Source of the DNA: Geobacter sp.
GTDB taxonomy: Bacteria; Desulfobacterota; Desulfuromonadia; Geobacterales; Pseudopelobacteraceae
Assembly: GCA_009886055.1 (NCBI GenBank)
Contig: VFJM01000157.1
Coordinates: 1 to 38,799 of the forward strand
Direction: 5' to 3'
Length of the DNA: 38,799 nucleotides
A program made the translations under genes and the position numbers. The notes beneath the pieces are model-generated. The model worked only from the letters and a program-made list of their open reading frames with translations. It was not told where the DNA came from and ran no database searches. Shown here piece after piece: positions 1 to 8,512 of the stretch (its first letter is position 1; each line of letters starts with the position of its first letter).

Positions 1-560
1 ATGAACAGGTACGGGATGGAGAAGGTATCGCAGACGCTTTTCAGATGGCCGATGATCTGGAAGCGCAGAGTGTCATCCAGGGCCGAAAGCGGTTCGTCCA
101 TCAGCAGCAGTCTCGGATTGGAAAGCACGGCGCGCCCGATGGCTACCCGCTGCTTCTCCCCCCCGGAGAGATTGTTGACCCCCCGCTTCAGCAGGTGGCC
201 GATCTGCAGGACCTCCACCAGGGTGTCGAAATCCACCCTGCGCTGGTCGGCGGGACAGCGGTTGAGGCCGTAGAGCAGGTTACCCTGCGTGCTCAAGTGC
301 GGGAAGAGATGAGGGTGCTGAAAAATAATGCCGATGCGGCGCTTTTCTGGCGGGATGTCTGTTCTGCCGTCAAAGAGGGTTTCTCCGTTCAGCTGGATCA
401 GGCCGCTGTCCGGCCTCTCCAGCCCGGCAATCATGCTCACCAGCGTCGACTTGCCGCTCCCGGACGCCCCGAAGACGCCGGTCCTGAAATGGGAAATGAC
501 AACATCCATATCGAGGTCGAAACTGCCGAACCGCTTCTGCAGTGCAATGCGGAGTTCCAT
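1..560 (-). CDS. modC: Molybdate ABC transporter ATP-binding protein ModC (partial, C-terminus off window)
   Basis: ATPase that powers molybdate import through ModB, on the cytoplasmic face. I translated the minus strand from the ATG at 560, because the ORF track omits this edge-truncated frame. The 186 visible residues hold Walker A GASGSGKST (about 31-39), the Q-loop glutamine near 81, the ABC signature LSGGEKQR (about 131-138) and Walker B LLLMDEP just after. The usual family length is about 350 residues, so the C-terminal molybdate-sensing MOP/TOBE region, if present, lies outside the window. The start codon sits one base after the modB stop, which implies translational coupling in a modABC operon. 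The call rests on the ABC motifs plus the modA and modB neighbours; a sulfate-type ATPase would look similar alone. Confidence 0.93.
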   Translation of the reverse strand, partial: MELRIALQKRFGSFDLDMDVVISHFRTGVFGASGSGKSTLVSMIAGLERPDSGLIQLNGETLFDGRTDIPPEKRRIGIIFQHPHLFPHLSTQGNLLYGLNRCPADQRRVDFDTLVEVLQIGHLLKRGVNNLSGGEKQRVAIGRAVLSNPRLLLMDEPLSALDDTLRFQIIGHLKSVCDTFSIPYLF

Positions 561-561
561 G

Positions 562-1248
562 TCAATCCACCCTGATCATGCGACGGCTGAGGTATTCGTG
601 AAACAGCAGCACAATCACCGAAATGAGAACGGAAACCAGGCAGAGCAGCATCGCCATCGCATCGCCGTCGGGAGAGCTGGCATATTCGTAGATTGCCAAA
701 GGAATGGTCTGCGTCACCCCCGGTATGTTGCCGGCCACGATGATGGTGGCCCCGAACTCACCCAGGGCACGGGCGAACATCAGCGCCGAACCGGCAATCA
801 CCCCCCGCAGTGAAAGAGGAATGACAACCGAGAACATCGCATCCAGCCAGCCGGCCCCCAGGGTGCGTGATGCCTGGATGATTCGCGGATCGATGCCCTC
901 CATGCCGATGCGGATCGAGCGCACCAGCAGCGGAAATCCAACCACAGCCGTGGCGATCACCGCCGCTTTCCAGGTGAAGATCACCCTGATCCCCAATGGC
1001 TGCAGCAGGTGTTGGCCGATGAATCCCTTCTGACCGAGCAGGATCAGCAGCAGGTAGCCGATGACCACCGGCGGCAGCGTCAGGGGGAGGTTGACGATCA
1101 CATCCAGCGCCACCTTTCCCCGAAAACGGCAGTACGTCATCAGGTAGGCCACCCCGAACCCGAACGGGAGCGACACCAGCGTTGCGGTGAATGCCACCTT
1201 CAGCGACAGGAGTATCGCGCTGTATTCTGCTGTTGAAAAACTCTGCAT
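562..1248 (-). CDS. modB: Molybdate ABC transporter permease ModB
   Basis: Inner-membrane permease of the molybdate importer, 228 aa, the normal family size. The sequence is largely hydrophobic with about five membrane segments. It carries the cytoplasmic EAA-type loop that docks on the ATPase (around EGIDPRIIQASRTLGAGWLDA), followed by the ModB-typical ALGEFGATIIVAGN stretch. The start ATG at 1248 is six bases after the modA stop and is preceded by an AGGA ribosome-binding sequence on the minus strand. Its stop is one base before the modC start. Order modA-modB-modC is the canonical arrangement. Confidence 0.96.
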   Translation of the reverse strand: MQSFSTAEYSAILLSLKVAFTATLVSLPFGFGVAYLMTYCRFRGKVALDVIVNLPLTLPPVVIGYLLLILLGQKGFIGQHLLQPLGIRVIFTWKAAVIATAVVGFPLLVRSIRIGMEGIDPRIIQASRTLGAGWLDAMFSVVIPLSLRGVIAGSALMFARALGEFGATIIVAGNIPGVTQTIPLAIYEYASSPDGDAMAMLLCLVSVLISVIVLLFHEYLSRRMIRVD

Positions 1249-1254
1249 ATCGTC

Positions 1255-2172
1255 CTATCTGGTCTGAAATCCGTACTTTGTCAAGACCGCCTTTGCGGCG
1301 GAAGTTTTCAGGAAGGCGAGAAAAGCCGCCGCTTCAGGTTTTTTTGCTCCGGACGCCGTCAGCGCCAGGGGATAGCTCACGCGAGGATAGAGATCCTGGG
1401 GCACAGTGAACAGTATCGTGGCATGTTTGGCCACCTGCACGGCATCGGTTTTGTAGACGAATGCGCCGTCTACCTCACCACGTTCAGCATACATCAGGCA
1501 TTCACGCACGTCCTTGGCCATGACCAGCTTTTTTTCGAGCAGTTTGTCGATGCCCCCCCTCCTGAAGGCTTCCATGGCATATTCCCCGGCCGGGACGCTT
1601 CTGGGGCTGCCGATGGCGATTTTAGCAAGTGCGGCAACATCCCGGATACTGCCGAGCTTTTGCGCCCCCCTCCCCGCGAAGACCAGCACGTTGTAGGCAA
1701 AGGTATCGATGCTCTTCTCGTCGACCACTCTCCTGGCTTTCAGGTACTCCATCCATTCGGGGTTGGCGGATATGAAGATATCGACCGGCGCCCCCTGTTC
1801 GACCTGCTTGGCCAGCTGGCCGGAGCCGCCATAGTTCTTGATGAACTTCACCGCCGGATGTTTTTTTGCATATCCCTCAGAGAGCTCATTCATGGCCTCT
1901 TTCAGGCTGGCGGCGGCGGAAATGAATACTTCGGCGGCGTAGAGCGGCGGAGCGGCGAGCAGAATCAGGCCGGCTATCAGTAAGCTGGAAATAATTTTCT
2001 GCGCTGTTTTGCAGAAAATCTGTTCGTTACCGCACTTATCCGGATTTATCGGGGCCAGCGCCTTAGAAGTGATTTCCCGAGAGTTACCGGCAGAAATCAA
2101 CCTCGGCAGCGCCCTCATCCTGTTGATCAGGGCTGCTGCTGACAGAGCAGGCAGTTTATTCAGCAGACACAT
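1255..2172 (-). CDS. modA: Molybdate-binding periplasmic protein ModA, N-terminal extension of doubtful reality
   Basis: Periplasmic solute-binding protein that delivers molybdate to ModBC. The mature part begins around AAEVFISAAASLKEAM and has the family's oxyanion-binding landmarks: the serine in AAASL, GGSGQLAKQV, SVPAGEYA and the tyrosine of AFVYKTDA. A hydrophobic signal segment (SSLLIAGLILLAAPPLYAA) precedes it. The start is a problem. Between this segment and the in-frame ATGs at 2172 and 2121 lie 45-60 residues that are not ModA-like and are largely encoded by a tandem repeat element also found at 19531-19688. No ATG or GTG lies immediately before the signal peptide. I report the longest ATG frame, which has an AAAGG-like sequence about ten bases upstream, but the native start may have been replaced when the repeat inserted. 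The ModA identity is secure; the N-terminus is not. Confidence 0.9.
   Translation of the reverse strand: MCLLNKLPALSAAALINRMRALPRLISAGNSREITSKALAPINPDKCGNEQIFCKTAQKIISSLLIAGLILLAAPPLYAAEVFISAAASLKEAMNELSEGYAKKHPAVKFIKNYGGSGQLAKQVEQGAPVDIFISANPEWMEYLKARRVVDEKSIDTFAYNVLVFAGRGAQKLGSIRDVAALAKIAIGSPRSVPAGEYAMEAFRRGGIDKLLEKKLVMAKDVRECLMYAERGEVDGAFVYKTDAVQVAKHATILFTVPQDLYPRVSYPLALTASGAKKPEAAAFLAFLKTSAAKAVLTKYGFQTR
1981..2143 (+). repeat. Tandem-dimer intergenic repeat, copy A (overlaps modA 5' end)
   Basis: By eye this stretch aligns along its whole length with 19531-19688. Both copies are two adjacent diverged units of about 75-80 bases beginning TAAG or TTAG. Shared blocks include TTTTCTGCG, TGCAGAAAATCT, TTCGTTA, CGCAC, TATCC/CATCC, CGGGGC and, in the second unit, TAGAAG.GATTT, CGCCC.TATCCTGT and GCTGAC. 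The first unit has a hairpin with 9-base perfect arms, ATTTTCTGC (1994-2002) and GCAGAAAAT (2011-2019). It lies antisense to the modA leader. Boundaries are approximate. Confidence 0.7.
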
Positions 2173-2294
2173 TATTACTGAACCTTTCCGGGGTCAACCA
2201 CTAAGGGAGCTATTGTCAGATGCACGATAGTAGCGCTATTTGCCTCATACTTCAATATGATGGTTTACATCCCGCATCAGGGCACCAGCAGAAA

Positions 2295-2322
2295 TTGACA
2301 TCGTCAAGAGGTGTGATATCAT
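2295..2322 (+). promoter_or_regulatory. Sigma-70-like promoter for the small exported protein gene
   Basis: A consensus -35 TTGACA at 2295-2300 is followed after 16 bases by a good -10 TATCAT at 2317-2322. This places a likely transcript start near 2329, about 28 bases before the ATG at 2357. Strong match, but promoter activity is inferred from sequence only. Confidence 0.6.
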
Positions 2323-2356
2323 GAAAAAATGCAAAAACTAATCAAGGAGGTTGCAC

Positions 2357-2626
2357 ATGAGACTAGCCGCAGCGTTGGCAGGAATAGCCCTGCTTGCCGC
2401 ATCCGCCGCCTTTGCCGGTGCCCCGAAGACCTATCAGGTTACCGGGCCGGTTCTGGAAGTGAAGGACGACATGGTCGTTGTTCAGAAAGGAAAAGAAAAG
2501 TGGGAGATCGCCAAGGACAAAGATGCAAAGGTAACCGGTGATCTCAAGGTCGGGAGCAAGGCAACAGTCACGTACACCATGAAGGCCGCGACCATCGAAG
2601 TCAAAGGTGATGCCAAGAAGAAGTAG
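2357..2626 (+). CDS. Small exported protein, function unknown
   Basis: An 89-residue protein with a clear Sec signal peptide (MRLAAALAGIALLAASAAFAGA), so about 68 mature periplasmic residues. The mature part is lysine-rich with alternating hydrophobic residues (VTGPVLEVKDDMVVVQK, GSKATVTYTMKAATIEVK), suggesting a small beta-barrel or OB-like fold; this is inference. I chose ATG 2357 over the in-frame TTG at 2351 because AAGGAGG at 2344-2350 is ideally placed for it. It has its own promoter and a terminator-like hairpin, so it is monocistronic. I cannot assign a function. Short exported proteins of this composition are common in Geobacter-type genomes. Confidence 0.85.
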   Translation: MRLAAALAGIALLAASAAFAGAPKTYQVTGPVLEVKDDMVVVQKGKEKWEIAKDKDAKVTGDLKVGSKATVTYTMKAATIEVKGDAKKK

Positions 2627-2650
2627 CTCCTGTTTGCCCGCCGCGAGACA

Positions 2651-2680
2651 AATCGGGGGATCCGTACGGATTCCCCGATT
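2651..2680 (+). terminator. Hairpin after the small exported protein gene
   Basis: AATCGGGG and CCCCGATT flank the palindromic core ATCCGTACGGAT, giving a nearly continuous 14-base-pair stem 24 bases after the stop codon. Only a weak T-tract follows (CCCATTT), so it may be an inefficient terminator or a 3'-stabilising structure. Confidence 0.55.
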
Positions 2681-2857
2681 CCCATTTGACAGCACTTCAC
2701 GGAGGTTGCCGCCACGGCTTTTCTCCCTCTCCGCTCTCCCGCATCTTATCAAATCCCGGATCGACCTGCATACTCATCGGGCTCGCCCTGATGAGCAGTT
2801 TATCATCACAAATCAGTATGGTTTTACTCATCGCGTTTCTCATCGGGAGTTATTTTG

Positions 2858-3844
2858 ATGCCTGCATGGCATTTTCTCACGTTAGTGGTTATAGTTGCAT
2901 CCATGGACCTTCCAGATAAGCATCATGACGTGGATACCAGCTCCTGGAGAGCACTCCCCGCAAGAGACGGCACCTTTCTGACCAGGCAGCAGGCGCGTTC
3001 CTGGGCGCTCGTGCTGGACTCACGATCGATCCCCTGCTGCATCGAGTCCGACGGCAACGGCTGGCTGCTGCTGGTGCCGGAACATCAGCTGGAGAGCGCC
3101 CGCAGGGAGCTGCGCCTGTACGAGGAAGCCAATCAGGACTGGCCCCCCGCCGTCCCGGCCGCACGGCAGCTGATTGAGAACACCCTGCCGACCGTTTCGG
3201 TCCTGCTGCTTCTGGCGACCTTTTACAACCTGACCCTTATCGGCCTCTCCGTTCCGGAGCGCGGCATTCTCGACCTGTACGAGCTCGGCGCCGCCCACGC
3301 AGCAGGCATCAGGGGCGGCCAGTGGTGGCGATGCGTCACCGCTCTCACCCTGCATGCCGGTTCGGTGCATCTGCTCAGCAATCTGGCTATCGGCGGCGCC
3401 TTCATCATCCTGCTCTGCCGGGAGCTCGGCTCCGGTTTGGCCTGGAGCCTGCTGCTGGCTTCCGGCACCCTCGGCAACCTGATCAATGCCTGGGTACAAT
3501 CACCGGATCACCGCTCGGTCGGGGCTTCCACCGCCGTTTTCGGCGCGGTGGGTATTCTTGCGGCCATCAGGCTGGTACGCGACCGCCATCATCTGCAGCG
3601 GCGCTGGTTTATCCCGGTCGCCGCGGGATTGGCTCTGCTGGCGATACTGGGTACCGAGGGGAGGCAGACCGACCTGGGTGCACACCTGTTCGGATTCTGC
3701 TTTGGCGTGTTCTTCGGGGTTTGTGCGGAATCTTTGATGGGGAAATACGGACGTCCCGGAGCTGTTCTGAACTTCCTGCTTGCAGTTTTGAGCGTGGCAC
3801 TGGTGGGAGCGGCATGGTGGGCTGCGCTGGAGTTTCCCGGATGA
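2858..3844 (+). CDS. Rhomboid-family intramembrane serine protease
   Basis: Polytopic inner-membrane protease that cleaves transmembrane substrates. About 328 aa. A soluble N-terminal domain of about 100 residues (TRQQARSWALVLDSRSIPC, typical of Desulfuromonadota rhomboids) precedes six or so membrane segments. Rhomboid landmarks are WWRCVTALTLHAGSVHLLSN in the second core segment, the catalytic serine in GASTAVFGAVG (about Ser224) and the catalytic histidine in GAHLFGFCFG (about His276). The ATG at 2858 has GGGAG upstream; the track's TTG three bases earlier is less likely. An alternative ATG at 2903 would remove the short hydrophobic leader and is plausible on homology grounds, but lacks a visible ribosome-binding site. 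Substrate unknown. Confidence 0.9.
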   Translation: MPAWHFLTLVVIVASMDLPDKHHDVDTSSWRALPARDGTFLTRQQARSWALVLDSRSIPCCIESDGNGWLLLVPEHQLESARRELRLYEEANQDWPPAVPAARQLIENTLPTVSVLLLLATFYNLTLIGLSVPERGILDLYELGAAHAAGIRGGQWWRCVTALTLHAGSVHLLSNLAIGGAFIILLCRELGSGLAWSLLLASGTLGNLINAWVQSPDHRSVGASTAVFGAVGILAAIRLVRDRHHLQRRWFIPVAAGLALLAILGTEGRQTDLGAHLFGFCFGVFFGVCAESLMGKYGRPGAVLNFLLAVLSVALVGAAWWAALEFPG

Positions 3845-3924
3845 CAGGACGCTCTGGAAGTTCGTTTTTTTTGTTGCTCTAGCGGGAATTAGCGTCATAC
3901 TTGCCGGGAAAGGAAGGGGCATCA

Positions 3925-6900
3925 GTGCGACAGCATCAGCTTCAGGAAAAATACCCGAAATACCGGTTACTGATTGAGCAGAGCGAACACGGCAACAGCA
4001 TCCGCGGCGCCATCAAGCGCGGTGAGGAGTCCGTGTATGGCTGGACAGCGCACGGCCTGCCGACCGACCTGGCGCGTTTTCTGGCGTCTCACTACTCCTA
4101 CGACTCTACACAGCGTTATTTCGAGATGTTTCAGCAGATGACCGGTGATGCCTATCCGATCGTATTCCGCGATGCGGACGGCCTTGAGACCGCACTTGCC
4201 TACAAGGGAGACCAGCCGTGCAGCGCCGGGATCACCTTCGACATCCGGGGCGATGAAGTCCACATCTCCCGTTCCTTTGCGGACGGCGTTCCGCTCCCGT
4301 CCGCCGCCGTCGTGCATGGGCAGATGCTGTTCGACCTTGCCGCCGGTGTCGTCGTCCCGGTTGCGAATCGTGACGCCTGGAAAAGATGGGAGACGGTTTT
4401 CGAGGAACTGGACGGAACGCAGGATGACTTTGACGGCGACGAGTGGGATGAGGAGGAATGGGACGAAGAAGAGGTTACCGAGCCTGCAGCAGACGTCCCG
4501 GAACTCCGCAGCCTGCGCCACACCGTCATCGCGCCGCTTGAGCTCTTTAATCGCTCCGCCATCCGGCTTTCACCGGAAGCAATCGATGATCCGGACACCC
4601 ATTGCTATTTCCGGCTGAATGGTGTTTCCCCTGCAGCGTTTTTCACAAGCGCCCTGAACTACCTGCTGGATATTCCAGGCGGCCTGACCGGCACAACCGC
4701 ATTACTGGAACCGGTCAGCCTGTATGAACAGATGAACTTTCCCCTTTCCAATTCTGCATTCTGGCTGTTCAACCCGCAGCGCCGCTCGAACCTCCCGACA
4801 CCGATGAAGGCCAAAAAGCGGGTGCGGACGGTTATCGAGACGGCTTTTGCATTGCTGGATGAAACCAGGCCCACCGCACGAAACGCGATTATCCGTTCGG
4901 TGACCTCTTCCTCCGATTTCTTGAAAAGGGATGTGAAACGGGAAGCTAAAAAGCTTATTACCGTACTAAGCGAATCATGGGCTCAATCACTGATCATCGT
5001 CATGGCGAAACCGGACGGCTGGCTTTTTCTGAAGGATGACCACCGCTCCCAGGCGCGGCTGATGCGGATTCTGTACGAGATGTTCGGGCTGGAGACCTTT
5101 ATTGGCGGATCTGTGCCGGTGAGGATGGAGCTTGCCTCAGCCAGAGTGCTGAAAGAGTTGCCGCACTTGACGGCACGCCTGCAGGGAGAAGGATTTTCGC
5201 TGCGGATCGGCAGCGAGCCGCTGACAGCGGCATCGTGGGAATTCTCGCTTGACGCTACCCGGAGCAGTCAGGACTGGTTTGAACTGAAACCGGAAATCCG
5301 CTGTAACGGCGAGATGTTGACGGAGGAGGAGCTGCGCTCCCTGCTGGACGGCAGCGGCATGCTGCGCCGTGACGGCAGGCTGATGCTGCTGGATGAGGTC
5401 AGCGCCCAGGTGCTGGCCATGTTCGCAGGTGCCATGCCGTCAGCTAAAAAGAAGAAAAAGGGGGGGCAGGATCTGGTCCGTGTGCCGCGCCTGCAGATTC
5501 TGGACTGGCTGCAACTGCGCAGCCACGGCGTACAGGTCAGGCTGTCGCCGGACGATGCCGGGACCCTGGAGAGCCTGCTCAATTTTTCATCCATACCGGC
5601 GCGTCCGGTGCCGGCTGGGCTTAACGCCACCCTGCGCCATTACCAGGTCGACGCCTGGCACTGGCTCGCCTTTCTGTACGAGCACCGTTTCGGCGCCTGC
5701 CTGGCCGATGACATGGGTTTGGGCAAGACCGTCCAGGGGATCACCCTGCTGGCCGGGATCATGTCCGGCGAGCTTCTCAGCGCCGCCGCTCCGGGAACGC
5801 CGCACCTGGTGGTTGCGCCGCCGTCACTGCTCTTCAACTGGGAGGCGGAGATAGCCCGTTTTCTCCCGGCCGCCCGGGTCATGCTTTACAGCGGCAGCGG
5901 GCGCAGCAGTGCCGAATTCGCCAATCACGATATCATCATCACCAGCTACGGCATTGTCCAGCGCGACTGCGACCTGCTGGCAGATCAGCGCTTCAATGTC
6001 CTCATTTTCGACGAGACCCAGATGGTCAAGAATCTGCAGGCAGCCACCACCAACGCCGTCCGCAAGCTGAAAGGCGCGTTTACTCTGGCGCTGACCGGTA
6101 CGCCCGTGGAAAATCATCTGGGAGAATACTTTGCGATCATGGATCTCTGCCTCCCCGGACTGCTGGGAACGCGCGAAGAGTTCAGCCGCAAACTCAGCCG
6201 GGATGGCGCTGCCGGTACGGCACGGCTGATCGGGCGCACCCGCCCCTTTGTGCTCCGCCGGACAAAACAGCTGATTGCCGCGGAGCTGCCGCCAAAGATA
6301 GAGATGGACATCCCGCTTGAACTGACGACAAAACAGAGAGTCTTTTACCAGCGTACCGTGGAGGAGGTGCGCGGCAAGGTCAGGGAAGCCTACGAAAGCC
6401 GCGCCCCTGCCCAGGCCCGCATCATCGCCCTGACCGCCATCCTCCGCCTGCGCCAGATCTGCCTGGCCCCGGCCCTGGCCTCACCCGGAGCCAGCGACGC
6501 CTCGCCGAAACTGGAATTTTTGGCCGAACAGCTGGCTGAACTGCGTGATGAAGGGCACAGCGCCCTGGTGTTCTCCCAGTTCACCGGCTACCTTGACATC
6601 ATCGAAAAAGGGCTGAAGGAACAGGGGTTCGCCTGCCTGCGGCTGGATGGCTCGACACCGGTTCCCCAGCGGAAAAAGCTGGTGCAGACATTTCAGCATT
6701 CAGCGGAACCGGCCGTCTTTCTGATCAGCCTCAAGGCGGGTGGCAAGGGGCTCAACCTGACCCGCGCCACCTACGTCTACCACATGGATCCCTGGTGGAA
6801 CCCGGCGGTTGAAAACCAGGCTTCCGACCGGGCCCACCGCATCGGCCAGACCGGGCAGGTCACCATCACCCGCCTGATCATGCGGCATACGATTGAAGAA

Positions 6901-7017
6901 AAGATGATGGCCTTGAAGGAGCAGAAACTTCAGCTGTACCGGGCTATTCTGGAGGATGGAACCGGTGGCGGAGGGGCGGGGCTGACTCGGGAGGATTTCG
7001 ATTTTCTGCTCGGATGA
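3925..7017 (+). CDS. SNF2/RapA-family DEAD-like helicase (ATP-dependent DNA translocase)
   Basis: A large (about 1030 aa) cytoplasmic Swi2/Snf2 ATPase. The first ~550 residues are a poorly conserved N-terminal region that includes an acidic patch (DEEEWDEEE near 175). The helicase core has Walker A DDMGLGKT (about 593-602), a DETQ Walker B/motif II near 695 (family usually DEAQ), motif III LTGTPVEN, and C-terminal motifs V and VI including AGGKGLNLTRA and RAHRIGQ (near 968). The family remodels protein-DNA complexes; the specific target is unknown. I prefer GTG 3925 because AAGGAAGG precedes it by about seven bases; the track's TTG 3901 lacks this. No methyltransferase or nuclease partner lies next to it, so I see no evidence for a defence role. 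Confidence 0.9.
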   Translation: MRQHQLQEKYPKYRLLIEQSEHGNSIRGAIKRGEESVYGWTAHGLPTDLARFLASHYSYDSTQRYFEMFQQMTGDAYPIVFRDADGLETALAYKGDQPCSAGITFDIRGDEVHISRSFADGVPLPSAAVVHGQMLFDLAAGVVVPVANRDAWKRWETVFEELDGTQDDFDGDEWDEEEWDEEEVTEPAADVPELRSLRHTVIAPLELFNRSAIRLSPEAIDDPDTHCYFRLNGVSPAAFFTSALNYLLDIPGGLTGTTALLEPVSLYEQMNFPLSNSAFWLFNPQRRSNLPTPMKAKKRVRTVIETAFALLDETRPTARNAIIRSVTSSSDFLKRDVKREAKKLITVLSESWAQSLIIVMAKPDGWLFLKDDHRSQARLMRILYEMFGLETFIGGSVPVRMELASARVLKELPHLTARLQGEGFSLRIGSEPLTAASWEFSLDATRSSQDWFELKPEIRCNGEMLTEEELRSLLDGSGMLRRDGRLMLLDEVSAQVLAMFAGAMPSAKKKKKGGQDLVRVPRLQILDWLQLRSHGVQVRLSPDDAGTLESLLNFSSIPARPVPAGLNATLRHYQVDAWHWLAFLYEHRFGACLADDMGLGKTVQGITLLAGIMSGELLSAAAPGTPHLVVAPPSLLFNWEAEIARFLPAARVMLYSGSGRSSAEFANHDIIITSYGIVQRDCDLLADQRFNVLIFDETQMVKNLQAATTNAVRKLKGAFTLALTGTPVENHLGEYFAIMDLCLPGLLGTREEFSRKLSRDGAAGTARLIGRTRPFVLRRTKQLIAAELPPKIEMDIPLELTTKQRVFYQRTVEEVRGKVREAYESRAPAQARIIALTAILRLRQICLAPALASPGASDASPKLEFLAEQLAELRDEGHSALVFSQFTGYLDIIEKGLKEQGFACLRLDGSTPVPQRKKLVQTFQHSAEPAVFLISLKAGGKGLNLTRATYVYHMDPWWNPAVENQASDRAHRIGQTGQVTITRLIMRHTIEEKMMALKEQKLQLYRAILEDGTGGGGAGLTREDFDFLLG

Positions 7018-7077
7018 TTCCACGCACCATCAGGAATCACCATGTCCGGATTGATCCGCGCACAAGATGAAGCTGTA

Positions 7078-7569
7078 TTATGCCGGCTCTTCCAGATCTT
7101 CTTCGAGGAGCGGCGTGATCACAACCCTGATCTTCCCCTTGCCCCAGAGACCGATCTTCTTGGCGGCGGCGCGGGAAAGATCGATGAAGTGAAAAGACTT
7201 GGGAGCACAACGGTCGTTGATGGTGACAGAAACTTCCTGTTTGCTGACCGGATTAACGACCCGTACCACGGTGCCGAGCGGCAGGCTCTGGTGGGCACCG
7301 GTCATTTTTTCCGGGTTGTAGCGTTGGCCGGAGGATGTGCGCCGCCCCTCGAATTTTCGCGCATAGTACGACGCAAACCCTTCGACCGATTCAAACGAGC
7401 TGCTTTTCAGGACAAGTTCTTCCAGATTGGTCGGTGCCGGCGAGGAGATCTCATGCAACAGGGGCTGTACACCCCCTGGCGGGTCATCCGCGCGGGCTGA
7501 CGGCGACAACACCAGTACGGCAACGAGGGTGACAGTTGCGGCTATCATATTGAAATACAGTCGGTTCAT
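7078..7569 (-). CDS. rlpA: RlpA-like double-psi beta-barrel protein
   Basis: A 163-residue exported protein. An N-terminal signal peptide (MNRLYFNMIAATVTLVAVLVLSPSARA) is followed by an RlpA-like double-psi beta-barrel: GFASYYARKFEGRRTSSGQRY, LPLGTVVRVVNP, VTINDR and IDLSRAAAKKIGL. RlpA proteins are septal-ring lytic transglycosylases that cleave peptidoglycan strands lacking stem peptides. This one has no SPOR domain, so septal targeting is not evident. The usual Gly-rich GPY motif is replaced by CAPKSFHF. ATG 7569 is chosen over the upstream TTG because AAGG sits just before it. It is the last gene of the long minus-strand train, 31 bases after the NDUFA9-like gene. Confidence 0.88.
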   Translation of the reverse strand: MNRLYFNMIAATVTLVAVLVLSPSARADDPPGGVQPLLHEISSPAPTNLEELVLKSSSFESVEGFASYYARKFEGRRTSSGQRYNPEKMTGAHQSLPLGTVVRVVNPVSKQEVSVTINDRCAPKSFHFIDLSRAAAKKIGLWGKGKIRVVITPLLEEDLEEPA

Positions 7570-7600
7570 GCGAACCTTATACAATATCTGCGCATTCCGG

Positions 7601-8485
7601 TCAAGTTTTGTGCAGATATTCAGCTATCCCGTCCTGTAAACCACGCGGTTCAAATCCGAACACTTTCTGCCATGTACCGTCGCAGATACTCTCCTCAAGC
7701 AGCAGCTGCAACTGATCGGTTGTAATCGGAAACTGCGGGATCTTCTGCATAATCGGGATAATCAGTTTCATTAATCCCAGCGGGAGGTGCGGTTTGAACG
7801 GTCGCGAGCGACCCAGAGCGGCGGCGGTCATATCGAGCAGCGCTTCATAGCTCAGGCGGTCGGTGCCGCACAATTCATACGTCCGGCCGATCGTACCCGG
7901 CATCTCCAGTGCGAGCCTGAAACAGCGGGCCACGTCATCGGCATGGATCGGCTGCAGCCGGTAGCTGCCGCTGCCGATGACCGGCATGATCGGGGCACGC
8001 CGCAGCTGTGCCGCCAGCATGTTGATGAACGCATCATGCGGTCCGAATACCAGCGAAGGGCGGAAGATCGTCCACTCAAGGGCGCTTCCCCGCACCAGTT
8101 CCTCCGCCCGCCACTTGGTCCGGTGATAGGCCGTAACCGCAGCCGGCCGTGCTCCAAGGGCCGACATCTGCAGGTAGCGGCTGATGCCGTTCCCGGCAGC
8201 GGCCGCCAGCAGATTTGCCGTGGCCTGAACATGCAGACGCTCGAAGGTGACCCCTTTTGAAGGAAACTCCCGGATGATGCCGACCAGGTTGATGACCGCA
8301 TCGCACCCTTTGAAACCCTGCTCGAAGGTCTCCGGCCTGGTTATGTCCCCCGCCACCTGCTCGGCCTCCCCCCGAAGAGTGCTGCGGCTATGCACCAGGA
8401 GGCGCACGGAATGCCCCCCCTTCTGAAGCTCCCTGACCAGGTGCCCCCCTACGAAACCTGTCCCTCCGGCAATAAAGATCTTCAT
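7601..8485 (-). CDS. NAD(P)-binding SDR-family protein, NDUFA9-like
   Basis: A 294-residue atypical short-chain dehydrogenase of the complex-I NDUFA9 type. The Rossmann motif is GGTGFVGG at residues 7-14, followed by the nucleotide-site segment GDITRPETF and the YHRTK pair (YxxxK) near 145. FRPSLVFGP and the loop with HADDVARCF are typical of extended SDR proteins related to NDUFA9, which bind NAD(P)H and often lack clear catalysis. An AGGAG sequence lies just before the ATG. It follows haem O synthase by 27 bases, suggesting co-transcription with the oxidase genes. No link to complex I can be seen in the window. Substrate unknown. Confidence 0.85.
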   Translation of the reverse strand: MKIFIAGGTGFVGGHLVRELQKGGHSVRLLVHSRSTLRGEAEQVAGDITRPETFEQGFKGCDAVINLVGIIREFPSKGVTFERLHVQATANLLAAAAGNGISRYLQMSALGARPAAVTAYHRTKWRAEELVRGSALEWTIFRPSLVFGPHDAFINMLAAQLRRAPIMPVIGSGSYRLQPIHADDVARCFRLALEMPGTIGRTYELCGTDRLSYEALLDMTAAALGRSRPFKPHLPLGLMKLIIPIMQKIPQFPITTDQLQLLLEESICDGTWQKVFGFEPRGLQDGIAEYLHKT

Positions 8486-8512
8486 GGCAGCTCCTTTCTC
8501 TTCAGCACTTTG

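Noticed and set aside
2173-2300. Possible molybdenum-cofactor riboswitch or ModE box upstream of modA
   Set aside because: The only hint was CGATAGTAGCGCTATTTG, which is not a convincing ModE palindrome, and no Moco-motif structure could be recognised by eye.
2773-2795. Short hairpin CTCATCGGG-CTCG-CCCTGATGAG between the small exported gene and rhomboid
   Set aside because: Nine base pairs with one bulge; too weak and without a T-tract to call a terminator.
3925-7017. SNF2-family gene as part of a DISARM- or other defence island
   Set aside because: No methyltransferase, nuclease or PLD gene lies next to it; neighbours are a rhomboid and an RlpA-like gene.
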